Assembly: GCA_964639245.1 (NCBI GenBank)
Contig: CAZXCU010000029.1
Span: forward strand, 1 to 39,496
DNA from: SB15 sp964639245
GTDB lineage: Bacteria; Chloroflexota; Anaerolineae; Aggregatilineales; J027
Reading direction: 5' to 3'
DNA: 39,496 nt
Under the pieces are notes generated by a model. That model was not told the origin of the DNA, searched no databases, and saw nothing but the letters and a program-made list of their open reading frames with translations. The position numbers were made by a program, and so were the translations under genes. Shown in pieces: positions 1 to 7,958 of the stretch (position 1 is the stretch's first letter; each line of letters begins with the position of its first letter).

Positions 1-1
1 C

Positions 2-493
2 GGCTTGGATACGATGCTTTCCCTGTTAAACACCGACTTGTACGGAGTCATCATCACGGACGATGATAGTGGCAGCCGTTTGAATCCTGAAATCTTGCGT
101 TTTGCCATCGGGCAAACCGGGCTTTATAGTGTGCAGGTGAACGCTTTGGTGGGGGAAGGCGATTATACCCTCTCGCTCAATCGCAGTCCTGATGCCATCT
201 TGGGGGATGAACCACGCCGTATCACGTTCATCAAACCCGGTTTTAATATTTTTAGTTTTAGCGCCAGTGCAGGCGAAACACTGCGGTTGACGGTGGAAGT
301 GATTACTGGCAACACCACGCCCTATATCAACATCATGAATAACAATACGCCGCTTGTGTCACTTAGCCCGACGCAAGTTACCCGCATTTCGACCGATTTT
401 ACTGTGCCTTCGGACGGTTCGTATTTGCTGTACATTGACCCCTCCGGTTATGGGGTGCAGGAAGTCGAAATCACGCTGGAACGAGTCGAATAG
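2..493 (+). CDS. C-terminal part of a secreted protein with PPC-like beta domains (partial)
   Basis: The reading frame is open from the left edge, so the true start lies outside the window and only the last ~163 residues are seen. The sequence reads as two beta-sandwich modules. The first has IL.RFAIGQTGLYSVQVNA followed by GEGDYTLSLNRS, and the second has FIKPGFNIFSFSASAGETL then PSDGSYLLYIDPSG. This pattern of an agent term, then 'G.Y.V.V', then 'G.YTL.L' is typical of bacterial pre-peptidase C-terminal (PPC) domains, which sit at the ends of exported proteins. No catalytic domain is visible, so the function of the whole protein is unknown. Internal TTG/ATG codons at positions 5 and 14 are unlikely to be true starts because the domain would be cut. 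Confidence 0.6.
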   Translation, partial: GLDTMLSLLNTDLYGVIITDDDSGSRLNPEILRFAIGQTGLYSVQVNALVGEGDYTLSLNRSPDAILGDEPRRITFIKPGFNIFSFSASAGETLRLTVEVITGNTTPYINIMNNNTPLVSLSPTQVTRISTDFTVPSDGSYLLYIDPSGYGVQEVEITLERVE

Positions 494-524
494 CGCGTAG
501 TCTGGTGACTTTTAGCACATAGAG

Positions 525-570
525 CAACTTTCTCCTGAGTTTAGAATCAAACTACATTCAGGAGAAGTTG
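525..570 (+). promoter_or_regulatory. Hairpin sequestering the tnaA ribosome binding site
   Basis: CAACTTTCTCCTGA (525-538) pairs with TCAGGAGAAGTTG (558-570), with a single bulged T. A further GTTT/AAAC pair can form in the loop. The GGAG Shine-Dalgarno (561-564) of tnaA is wholly inside the 3' arm, three nucleotides before the ATG. No U-run follows, so it does not look like a plain terminator. A role in translational control is an inference. Confidence 0.6.
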
Positions 571-572
571 TC

Positions 573-1952
573 ATGCAATTTAAAACGATTATTGAACCCT
601 TCCGCATCAAATCCGTTGAGCCGATTCAATTTATCACCCGCGAAGACCGCCTTGCTGCGCTGGAACGCGCCCGATATAACCTGTTTGGCCTGCACGGGGA
701 TGAAGTGCTGGTGGATATGCTCACCGATTCTGGCACAGGCGCGATGTCTAACCAGCAGTGGGCAGGGATGCTCTTGGGGGATGAATCTTACGCCGGGTCA
801 CGCTCATTTTATAAATTTGAAACGGCGGTGCAGGACATCACCGGCTTCAAGCATGTGATTCCAACACATCAGGGGCGGGCGGCAGAACGGATTTTATTTT
901 CGATCATCGGCAAAGCGGGGTATGTGATTCCCAGCAATAACCATTTTGATACCACCCGCGCCAATATTGAATATGTGGGGGCGGAAGCGCTGGATTTAGT
1001 CATTGAAGAAGGGCATCATCCCAATGTGATGCACCCCTTCAAAGGCAATATGGACGTTGAGCTGCTGCGAAAAACGATTCAGGAACAGGGACGCGAAAAA
1101 ATTCCGGTGGTGATGCTGACCGTCACCAATAACAGTGGCGGGGGGCAACCCGTGAGCATGGCGAATATCCGTGCCGTCAGCCAGCTTTGCCACGAGGCCG
1201 GGATTCCGTTTTTCCTGGATGCCTGCCGTTTTGCCGAAAATGCGTGGTTTATCAAAATGCGCGAGGAGGGGTATGCCGATAAAACCCCGTTGGAAATCGC
1301 ACAGGAAATGTTTTCCTACGCCGATGGCTGTACCATGTCTGCCAAAAAAGATGGGCTGGCGAATATCGGCGGGTTTTTAGCGATGAATGAGGATGATTTA
1401 GCCGCGCAGTGTCGCAATTTGCTGATTCTCACGGAGGGCTTTCCCACCTATGGCGGGTTGGCGGGGTATGACCTCGAAGCGGTGGCACAGGGGTTGCGCG
1501 AAGTGTTGGACGAACACTATCTGGAATATCGGGTGCGGACAGTGGCATATCTAGCGGAAAAAGCAGTCGCGGCAGGAGTCCCGATTGTGCAACCGCCCGG
1601 GGGTCATGCCCTGTTTATTGATGCCAAAGCCATGCTACCGCACATTCACCCCCATGAATATCCGGCGCAGGCGCTGGCAATTGCGCTGTACATCGAAGGC
1701 GGGATTCGCGGGGTGGAAATTGGCAGTGTCATGTTTGGCAAACCCCATCACGATGGCACGGAATCGCCCGCCGCAATGGAACTGGTGCGTTTGGCCTTTC
1801 CCCGCCGTACCTTTACCCAGAGTCATATTGATTATGTGGGGGAAGTGCTGGCGTATCTGGTCAGTGTCCGTAGTTCGATTCAAGGGGTGCAAATTACATG
1901 GCAGCCGCCCTTTTTGCGCCATTTTACCGCCCATTTTGCCCCGCTGGTCTAG
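573..1952 (+). CDS. tnaA: Tryptophanase (L-tryptophan indole-lyase)
   Basis: This PLP-dependent beta-eliminating lyase (459 aa) splits L-tryptophan into indole, pyruvate and ammonia in the cytoplasm. The sequence runs collinear with the tryptophanase/tyrosine phenol-lyase family from AEPFRIKSVE-like PFRIKSVEP at the N-terminus to LRHFTAHF at the C-terminus. The PLP lysine lies in MSAKKD, the second Lys being residue 259. SNNHFDTTR keeps the Asp found in tryptophanases where tyrosine phenol-lyases carry Thr. GIRGVEIGS lacks the Arg that phenol-lyases use to hold the tyrosine ring. Together these favour tryptophanase. The ATG at 573 has GGAG eight nucleotides upstream. That GGAG is buried in a hairpin, which may control translation. 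No TnaC-like leader peptide was recognised, and the 79-nt upstream gap is short for one. Confidence 0.92.
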   Translation: MQFKTIIEPFRIKSVEPIQFITREDRLAALERARYNLFGLHGDEVLVDMLTDSGTGAMSNQQWAGMLLGDESYAGSRSFYKFETAVQDITGFKHVIPTHQGRAAERILFSIIGKAGYVIPSNNHFDTTRANIEYVGAEALDLVIEEGHHPNVMHPFKGNMDVELLRKTIQEQGREKIPVVMLTVTNNSGGGQPVSMANIRAVSQLCHEAGIPFFLDACRFAENAWFIKMREEGYADKTPLEIAQEMFSYADGCTMSAKKDGLANIGGFLAMNEDDLAAQCRNLLILTEGFPTYGGLAGYDLEAVAQGLREVLDEHYLEYRVRTVAYLAEKAVAAGVPIVQPPGGHALFIDAKAMLPHIHPHEYPAQALAIALYIEGGIRGVEIGSVMFGKPHHDGTESPAAMELVRLAFPRRTFTQSHIDYVGEVLAYLVSVRSSIQGVQITWQPPFLRHFTAHFAPLV

Positions 1953-2005
1953 TGTCCTGATGCTCGCGCATGGGCGGAATATGCTTTAATCCAGAGATGC
2001 ACAGC

Positions 2006-2141
2006 GGACGCGATAATGCACTTTAACTTTTTAATACGGATACGCTTTAACGCCGTCCTTTAGGGCGGTGTGGCTGCACTGGGCTAAAGCCCAGCGTTAC
2101 CGGTTATCCGTTTTATGTTGTTAAACTGCATAATCGCGTCC
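2006..2141. repeat. MITE-like element A with 22-nt terminal inverted repeats
   Basis: The left end (2006-2027, GGACGCGATAATGCACTTTA then AC) and right end (2120-2141) match in inverted orientation at 20 of 22 positions. Inside are ACGGATA/TATCCGT arms and a CTGGGCTAAAGCCCAG palindrome (2079-2094). The stretch 2013-2045 matches 26654-26686 at 30 of 33 positions. No transposase is encoded. The element fills most of the 335-bp gap between tnaA and the GyrB-like gene. Confidence 0.7.
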
Positions 2142-2239
2142 CTACCCTACCGTCGGGACGGCCTGTGTGCCGTCCTTTGAAACTTTTCTATAATCAAAAA
2201 ATTGAAAAACTTCAAACCCGCCCCTCCTGCCCTTATTTG

Positions 2240-2248
2240 TGCTATAAT
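2240..2248 (+). promoter_or_regulatory. Extended -10 promoter of the GyrB-like/Uma2 operon
   Basis: TGC followed by TATAAT (2243-2248) is a consensus extended -10 element 40 bp before the chosen ATG at 2288. No convincing -35 hexamer lies 16-18 bp upstream, which is typical of extended -10 promoters. Confidence 0.55.
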
Positions 2249-2287
2249 AATCGTATCTGTGTCAAGCTATTTGGGATAAATTTCCGC

Positions 2288-3307
2288 ATGGACGAATCCA
2301 ACAAATCAGATCATATCGTTATGCTTGAAAGTGTAGAACATGTACGTCTGCGTCCAAAATTATATTTTGGTGGAACAGATTCAAAGGCTTTTTATCAATT
2401 TATTTTTGAAGCACTGGATACCTGTATCGGAGAAGCGCTGTCAGGTCAATGTACCCATATTGCCGTTACCCTCAAGCCCGATGGGGTCATGATTATTGAG
2501 GATAATGGTTTAGGATTTGCCTCTAATCGCATCATCGCATGGGGAATGTCGTGGCTTGAAGCCGATATGACCAGATATGGGACTGGAAGTAGATTGCGAT
2601 ATCCATATAGTGTGGCGGGTGGGTATCATGGGGTTGATATGCCTGCGGTCAATGCGCTGTCCGAACACATGACGGTGGAAGTCAAGCGGGAGGGCAAACT
2701 TTTCCGCCAGTCGTACACCAGAGGCTATCCGACTGCGCCTGTCGAAGAAATCCGCGAATTAGCCGCCGATGAAAGCACCGGGACAAAATTCACTTTTTTG
2801 CCGGATGCAACCATTTTTGAAACGATTGCTGTTGACTTCGATATTCTGAATCAGCGTTTACAGGAAGTGGCCTTTTTGCTCCCCAATGTTACCCTTCAGT
2901 TTCGAGATGAGCGCACCAGCAAGGAAATTGTTTATCATTATCCTGAGGGGATTGTCATTTTGCTTCGAACACTCAAACCAACGACAGGGGAGGTGGTTTA
3001 TATCAAAAACGTGTTTAATCTTGACCGATACTCGGCAGAGGTCGAAATTGCCTACCAGTTCAGCGATGATGACACCCTCACCGAAGTGGCCTTTTGCAAC
3101 AGTGTTGCAAATCCCGACGGTGGGACACATCTCGATGCCTTTCGAGAATTCATGGCAGAACATCACCCGAATGGGGTAAAAGGTTTAACGGTGGTCATCC
3201 ATATCAAACATCCTGAACCGCAGTATGAATCACAAGCTATCCTTAAACTTATGAATCCAGATGTGTATAAGTTGGTGCGAACGACGCTTGAAGAGCGGCT
3301 AGGATAG
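2288..3307 (+). CDS. Stand-alone GyrB/ParE-like GHKL ATPase domain protein with altered catalytic residues
   Basis: This 339-aa protein aligns with the N-terminal ATPase and transducer domains of DNA gyrase B. Matching segments are HVRLRPKLYFGG, FEALDTCIGEALSGQ, IEDNGLGF, GGYHGVDMPAVNALS, and the transducer DGGTHLDAFREFM with KHPEPQYESQ. It ends where gyrase would go on to Toprim, so it cannot form the DNA-cleavage core. The general base Glu is kept (E41) and so is Asp72. The Mg-binding Asn of GyrB (N46) is Thr45, the GGLHGVG loop ends in Asp116, and the QTK-loop Lys is Ile318 (QAI). ATP hydrolysis may therefore be lost or slow. The ATG at 2288 was chosen because homology begins there. The stop overlaps the Shine-Dalgarno of the Uma2 gene, which implies coupled translation. 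Confidence 0.8.
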   Translation: MDESNKSDHIVMLESVEHVRLRPKLYFGGTDSKAFYQFIFEALDTCIGEALSGQCTHIAVTLKPDGVMIIEDNGLGFASNRIIAWGMSWLEADMTRYGTGSRLRYPYSVAGGYHGVDMPAVNALSEHMTVEVKREGKLFRQSYTRGYPTAPVEEIRELAADESTGTKFTFLPDATIFETIAVDFDILNQRLQEVAFLLPNVTLQFRDERTSKEIVYHYPEGIVILLRTLKPTTGEVVYIKNVFNLDRYSAEVEIAYQFSDDDTLTEVAFCNSVANPDGGTHLDAFREFMAEHHPNGVKGLTVVIHIKHPEPQYESQAILKLMNPDVYKLVRTTLEERLG

Positions 3308-3318
3308 GAGGGTGTGTC

Positions 3319-3960
3319 ATGGTCTTTATCTTTGAACAAAATGAAACAGTTGCGGCTGAAAACATGGACTTTGAAACCTATCTGCGGGAGTTTGAAGGAC
3401 AGCACGCCGAATTTTATGACGGAAAGGTGATTTTGATGTCTCCAGCGAGCAGTATTCATAATAAAATCATCCGTTTTTTGATTGGGATGTTTGACACCTA
3501 TCTCCTAGAAACGGGTGAAGGTGAGTTCCGCCATGAAAATGTGACGATGCGCTTGCTCGTTGATGGGAAAATTCATGCCCCTGAACCCGATATTTTTGTG
3601 GTTACAACCCCTAATTTGGAAAAACTAACCGACACCTATCTGGACGGGGCAGCCGATTTGGTGATTGAGGTTATTTCTCCTGAAAGCGAAGCGAGAGACA
3701 GGGGGAAGAAATTTATCCTCTACGAAAAAGCGGGGGTGAAAGAATACTGGATTATTGATGCGATACGGCATGAGACTCTTTTTTACACCTTGAATGAAAA
3801 TAATTTGTATCATTTGCAACGTCCCGATGTTGATGGGCTGTATCAATGCCAAGTGCTGCCACGTTTGCGGTTGCCGGCGGCTTTGCTCTCGCAAGAATCC
3901 CCGCCGAGTGTCGCCGTGGGGGTTGAACTGGTTAAAAAGATGCTCAATCCACCCGCGTAG
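3319..3960 (+). CDS. Uma2 family (DUF820) restriction-endonuclease-fold protein
   Basis: This 213-aa protein has the Uma2/DUF820 signature. After an N-terminal helix and YDGKVILMSPAS come the core strands PEPDIFVV and DLVIEVISPESEARDRGKKF, then LYEKAGVKEYWIID. The PD...E.V..(K) arrangement matches the PD-(D/E)XK nuclease fold, so a metal-dependent DNA nuclease activity is likely though unproven for the family. The start ATG has AGGAGG (3306-3311) overlapping the stop codon of the GyrB-like gene, eleven nucleotides apart, so the two genes are probably translated together. Uma2 genes are abundant in Cyanobacteria and Chloroflexota, often with mobile DNA. A shared job with the gyrase-like ATPase is an inference. 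Confidence 0.85.
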   Translation: MVFIFEQNETVAAENMDFETYLREFEGQHAEFYDGKVILMSPASSIHNKIIRFLIGMFDTYLLETGEGEFRHENVTMRLLVDGKIHAPEPDIFVVTTPNLEKLTDTYLDGAADLVIEVISPESEARDRGKKFILYEKAGVKEYWIIDAIRHETLFYTLNENNLYHLQRPDVDGLYQCQVLPRLRLPAALLSQESPPSVAVGVELVKKMLNPPA

Positions 3961-3999
3961 GGTGTGGTAGAATCTGCCCAGATGAGGTGAACCAATACC

Positions 4000-4659
4000 A
4001 TGTTTGATGAATCTGGCTCGGAATATCGTCCGCGTCCTGTGCCTAAACCCACGCCTGCGCCTGCTGCCAAGCCGACTCCGCCGCCCGTCACGCCATCGGT
4101 GCAGCAACCGGGTCGCCGTCCGTTGTGGCTGCGGTTGGCGCTGAATTTTTTGCTGTTTTTGTTTTTCTTCCGTGTGGTGCAGGTCTGCGCGATTAGCGGG
4201 GATGACCCGATTGCCCTGTTTGCTCATTTCGCGCTGACGCTGGTGATGGCGATTTTTTTGCTGGGGCTGCTGGGCAACCGTCGCTGGGGGGTGTGGTTGT
4301 TTTTGCTGTACTGCGCGTGGAATATGCTGTCGGCGGTGGTGGTGGGAGTATACCGAATCGCCGTGATGGAAGAGGCAGTGGTCAACGCGGCGAATGTCAG
4401 TTGGCTTGCCATGAGCGAAATCCTCAGCATGGGTATGATTGTGGCTTTTTACGGGCTGTTCGGACTGGTGTTCTGGGCGAAGCGTGATTTGTTCCAACCG
4501 AGCCAGAACCCGATGAATTGGAGCAGTGTGACCTACACCGTCATCGTGAGCATTATGATTCTGGTGACTGCCACCCAGATTGATGCTGCCCGCCAGTATA
4601 TCCGCCTGACGGAAGAAGAATTGGAAGACAACCGCATCTGGATTGACGATCGGTTTTAG
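4000..4659 (+). CDS. Proline-rich N-terminus, multi-pass membrane protein of unknown function
   Basis: This 219-aa protein starts with ~40 residues rich in Pro, Ala and Lys (KPTPAPAAKPTPPP) that are probably cytoplasmic and unstructured. About five hydrophobic segments follow: roughly residues 44-66, 70-92, 94-116, 138-160 and 176-196. A charged tail (TEEELEDN) ends the protein. No enzymatic motif or known family was recognised. A GAGG sequence at 3984-3987 serves the ATG at 4000. It lies 39 nt after the Uma2 stop on the same strand, so it could be co-transcribed, but nothing else links it to the upstream pair. Confidence 0.7.
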   Translation: MFDESGSEYRPRPVPKPTPAPAAKPTPPPVTPSVQQPGRRPLWLRLALNFLLFLFFFRVVQVCAISGDDPIALFAHFALTLVMAIFLLGLLGNRRWGVWLFLLYCAWNMLSAVVVGVYRIAVMEEAVVNAANVSWLAMSEILSMGMIVAFYGLFGLVFWAKRDLFQPSQNPMNWSSVTYTVIVSIMILVTATQIDAARQYIRLTEEELEDNRIWIDDRF

Positions 4660-5124
4660 GGAGTGGGTGGTGAGTCACAGTCGTTCTCCTTGTAAGAGGG
4701 CATTTTAAATTTCTTGGCATCACAATTGCGTGGTTCACACCAGTTCACGCCAAATCGAACGTAAATTTTATTTTTCAAGAGCGTGTTAATTATTATTGTT
4801 ACTTCTTGTGTGAACTTCGGCATGAACTGGCACGAATTAACCATGATTATTGGCCTTTTAGAGATTAGTGGTCAGGAGTCAGCAAAAGACACCGGGCTGA
4901 AGCCAGCGTTACCGCCAATTTCATTGTGGGCGGAAAACGGGGAGAAAATCGCGCACATTGAGCATATTAGCAGTTAGCGTTCAGCCATCAGCGAAAAAGA
5001 GGCTGTTGGCCTATGAGAATCGGCGCGGGGCAGACGGGGTATTAATTCCCCGCCTATGTGTAGGAAGTCCACTAGAAGTGGACTCGACATGGAAGTATTT
5101 ATCCATCCGGTTTGTATCAGGGAG
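4660..5124. other. Repeat-rich 465-bp gap without a convincing gene
   Basis: Short open frames here show no family resemblance. The gap holds an imperfect inverted repeat (CCAGTTCACGCC at 4740-4751 and its partner at 4819-4830, 11 of 12), plus GTTCACAC/GTGTGAAC at 4733-4740 and 4808-4815, which would compete with the first pairing. A copy of the GGGCTRAAGCC(C)AGCGTTACCG repeat lies at 4893-4913, a GGGGTATTAATTCCCC palindrome at 5036-5051, and an AGTCCACT/AGTGGACT hairpin at 5066-5084. Confidence 0.6.
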
Positions 5125-6792
5125 TTAGGAGCAAATATCTCTAAAACAGGCAACACGAAAGCCAATGTCTTCTGCTCGACGTGCTAGGGGCAACCATAAA
5201 CGCTTCATAACATTTATTTGGGATCCGAGATAATTAAATGACCCTCCACAACATGCACCTTCATAATCACCATCATATATCCCACCTACATTTCCTTTAG
5301 GAAAGTTTGTGGATAACGTCCATTCCCATATGTTACCTATCATGTCTAATACACCGTCAGGAGAAGCGCCATGCGGAAAAACACCTACCGGTGTTGTTTC
5401 CTCTATTAGATAGTGTATATCGTTAAAGTCAGAAATTATCTTAACAATTGAGGCACAATTTGTATAATTTGGTATATATTCATTACCCCAAGGATAGCGC
5501 CTTCCGTCTGTGCCGCGTGCTGCGCGTTCCCATTCTTGCCCAGTGGGTAGTCGAATAGGCCATGAAAGCATAGTTTCTATTGAGAAGGTTTTGTTGGTCA
5601 GGCGATAAGATAACCAATGACAAAATGCAACAGCCTCATACCAATTTACTTCCCTAATCGGATGATTGGAATATTTTGCCTTCTCTTTGCTCGCTTTTTG
5701 TATATGCTTTCCGAATCCTCGCCACCAGTAATCATTTTTGTAGCCATCCTGAGCATTGATGAAGACTTGAAACTGCTGATAGGTCACTGGATATTTAGCA
5801 ATGTGAAATTTGGGTAAAGTAATACGTTGGTTATTTTGATATATGAACTCCCCTGCGGCAATTTTAACCCAATCGAAGTCAGGCAAACCATCTTCATCTA
5901 CCCCAACTCCTCTACGAGGGTCCCCAACCTCTGCTAATCGATTCCCTACTTTTAAACGTTCATAAGGCTTGGTATTGGGATTATTAATAGTATCGAATAT
6001 CCGTTGTTGTTCTGAAGATAGAGGTGGCATAGTTTTTTCAGTAAATGGAACAGAATTAGAAAATCGCTCTAAGAGGTTTTCTGGATCATAGCCAGCAAAA
6101 TATTTGTGATAAAAATGCAGAGCATTGCGAATGATGTCATGCCCCTCATTTGCGGCTACCATGAGGAGTATGACTTTATATAATTTCTCCCGTGCAATTT
6201 TATTCAACAATACTTGTTCAAGGGATTCACTTTCAACAATGTTTGTTTCTCTGTCAGAAACCATCGCCTGCCCTAAAAGATCTAGTGCAGCTGATGTGTT
6301 ATCATTTTCGAGGGCGTGTTTGGCTTGCTCAATAGCAGAATAATCGTTCACAGTTACAGGATTTAGTGCCAAATGCTCTGGCTTAACCGTATAGATTTCG
6401 CCTGATTCTGGTTGTTGACGAACTACTTTGCCTAAGGGAATTAAAAATTCATCTTCGGGTAATTTTTCGTCAAATACTGTCACAAATTGGTGCAAAACAA
6501 AAATATCCCAATTGTTCCCTTTCAGCAAAATCGGGAAAATCTTCTTTTCCTCACTCAGTGCGAGAAATACTTCGCGCTGTACCCATGGAGATTTTTCTGA
6601 ATCAGGGGTCATCAGCACGACGAATGCAGCACAGTTTTTGACCCCTTTAACAATTTCATGCCACCAATTTGTACCTGCCTCGATTTTGTACCGATCAATC
6701 CAGACATTAAATCTCTTTTTGCGTAAAAAATCAGCTAATCTCAGCGCGTAAAATTTGTCTTTGGTGCTGTAGCTGATGAAAATGTGGGACAC
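5125..6792 (-). CDS. TIR - helical linker - FGE-like (SUMF1) fusion protein 1
   Basis: This 555-aa protein has three parts. A TIR domain (about 1-135) starts SHIFISYST. It keeps the catalytic-type Glu (SPWVQRE, E74) that NAD-cleaving TIR domains use. A mostly helical stretch follows (about 150-270). The GDPRRGVGVDEDGLPDFDWV linker then leads into an FGE/SUMF1-type C-type-lectin-like domain (PVTYQQFQVFI, NWYEAVAFCHWLS, RLPTGQEWERAARG, LDMIGNIWEW, CCGGSF, GFRVAC). The Cys pair of true formylglycine-generating enzymes is absent from its normal place, so the domain probably binds a ligand rather than acting as an oxidase. GTG at 6792 is chosen over TTG at 6807 because GGAG lies nine nucleotides ahead and the paralogues begin at the same residue. 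Codon use is more AT-rich than its neighbours. Confidence 0.85.
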   Translation of the reverse strand: MSHIFISYSTKDKFYALRLADFLRKKRFNVWIDRYKIEAGTNWWHEIVKGVKNCAAFVVLMTPDSEKSPWVQREVFLALSEEKKIFPILLKGNNWDIFVLHQFVTVFDEKLPEDEFLIPLGKVVRQQPESGEIYTVKPEHLALNPVTVNDYSAIEQAKHALENDNTSAALDLLGQAMVSDRETNIVESESLEQVLLNKIAREKLYKVILLMVAANEGHDIIRNALHFYHKYFAGYDPENLLERFSNSVPFTEKTMPPLSSEQQRIFDTINNPNTKPYERLKVGNRLAEVGDPRRGVGVDEDGLPDFDWVKIAAGEFIYQNNQRITLPKFHIAKYPVTYQQFQVFINAQDGYKNDYWWRGFGKHIQKASKEKAKYSNHPIREVNWYEAVAFCHWLSYRLTNKTFSIETMLSWPIRLPTGQEWERAARGTDGRRYPWGNEYIPNYTNCASIVKIISDFNDIHYLIEETTPVGVFPHGASPDGVLDMIGNIWEWTLSTNFPKGNVGGIYDGDYEGACCGGSFNYLGSQINVMKRLWLPLARRAEDIGFRVACFRDICS

Positions 6793-6800
6793 AGGCAGGC

Positions 6801-6848
6801 GCTCCAACTATGGAGATTATGATAATCCAAAATAGGAGTTTGGAGCAA
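6801..6848 (-). promoter_or_regulatory. Promoter and conserved leader of TIR-FGE gene 1
   Basis: On the minus strand TTGCTC (6848-6843), an 18-bp spacer and TATCAT (6824-6819) form a sigma70-type promoter. The 28 nt at 6828-6801 (from GGATTATCATAATC through the GGAGC Shine-Dalgarno) align without gaps to the leaders of three other TIR-FGE genes, and eight nucleotides separate them from the GTG. Confidence 0.65.
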
Positions 6849-6868
6849 GCAGTTATAAAAATAATAAT

Positions 6869-6890
6869 GGGCGGGAATCGATTCCTGCCC
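6869..6890. repeat. Palindromic intergenic repeat (GGGAATCGATTCC type)
   Basis: GGGCGGGAATCGATTCCTGC continuing to CC is an almost perfect palindrome, followed by CCTATAAG. A related sequence lies inside the esterase gene at 31066-31088. It sits between two minus-strand genes and is not followed by a T-run. Confidence 0.55.
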
Positions 6891-6918
6891 CTATAAGCGT
6901 TCAATCTAGGGAGAAAAC

Positions 6919-7818
6919 TTATCCCTTTGGACGGAAGGCGGTCTGGTAACGACGGTAGAGATAATAAACTGCGCCTAACGGAATCGCCAAAACAAGCAGC
7001 ATCGGCAGGGCAAAAACGAGCAACCAGATCACCAGTGTCCCCAAGCCTTCTAAGGCTGACCCCAGCGTGTTCCATGCGTCCTCAACCGCGTCACCGGGCT
7101 GCCATGACGAGTCAGTGCTGGCGAGGGTGACTTCGGCTTCGGGTGGGTAGAGTTCGATGCGAACCGACGAAAACGCTGCCGATTCATCAAAATAACGGAT
7201 GCGCCCTTCAATGACTTCGATTTCACCCCGCACGCGAATCAATTCATTATAGACGGTGGTGACTTCGGTGATATTTTGCGCGTCTGCCATGAAGGATTGA
7301 TATTGGGTTTCGGCGGTTTGGAGATTGGTCAAGCGGCTTTGCAAATCCACATACTCGGCGGTGACATCTTCGCCACTGAGGGTTTCGCCCAAGACTTGAA
7401 CCGCATTTGTTTTGAAGGACTCCAATGTTTGAGTCAGGGTTTCGGCGGGAACGCGCACTGTAATATCTGCGCGGGTATCCGTGTCACCGGCGTTGTTGGT
7501 GAATTGGGTGGTGTTCAAGCTGACGACCCATCCGCCTAATTGTTCCGCTTCGGTGCTGATTTCGCTGGCACGTTCGGACGGATTTTCCACCACCAAGCGT
7601 AGCGTCGCATTTTTGAGGATGACTCGTTCGGTGGGTTGGGGGGATTCCTGACGCAGTATATCACCTACCGGGGCGGATTCTTCGCTGGTGAGTGAAATAT
7701 CGCTTTGAATGGCTTGATTGGGCGCAGGCGGTTCAGCGCTGGATTCACTTGATTCTTGGCTGGTGCAAGCGCTGAAGATAAAAATAAAAAGAAACAATAA
7801 AATCCATTTTGGGGTCAT
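6919..7818 (-). CDS. DUF4349 lipoprotein
   Basis: This 299-aa protein starts with a lipoprotein signal peptide (WILLFLFIFIFSAC, lipobox Cys at about residue 18). A low-complexity Ser/Glu linker follows, then a DUF4349 domain from RVILKNATLRLVVENPSERASEI to YFDESAAFSSVRIELYPPE. A predicted coiled coil (VDLQSRLTNLQTAETQYQSF...) lies inside the domain. A single membrane helix near the C-terminus (LVIWLLVFALPMLLVLAIPLGAVYYLY) precedes a short basic tail (RRYQTAFRPKG). The domain is therefore held outside the membrane at both ends. The family's biochemical role is unknown. AAGGAAAA precedes the ATG. It is divergently transcribed from the MDR oxidoreductase. Confidence 0.85.
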   Translation of the reverse strand: MTPKWILLFLFIFIFSACTSQESSESSAEPPAPNQAIQSDISLTSEESAPVGDILRQESPQPTERVILKNATLRLVVENPSERASEISTEAEQLGGWVVSLNTTQFTNNAGDTDTRADITVRVPAETLTQTLESFKTNAVQVLGETLSGEDVTAEYVDLQSRLTNLQTAETQYQSFMADAQNITEVTTVYNELIRVRGEIEVIEGRIRYFDESAAFSSVRIELYPPEAEVTLASTDSSWQPGDAVEDAWNTLGSALEGLGTLVIWLLVFALPMLLVLAIPLGAVYYLYRRYQTAFRPKG

Positions 7819-7958
7819 GAGATTTTCCTTTGTTAGCTGGTCAACGCTGTCGCAGCAAAAAAGTTCCGTGTGCTGACGGGGGCAACTTTCGCGTCACTTA
7901 TCCGTATTTATACTATAAAACCGTTGTTGTAAAAATTAATATCATGCGGAGGCGTGTC

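Noticed and set aside
573..1952. Tyrosine phenol-lyase as the identity of the PLP lyase
   Set aside because: The ring-binding Arg of phenol-lyases is Ile in VEIGS, and the HFDTT motif has the Asp of tryptophanases.
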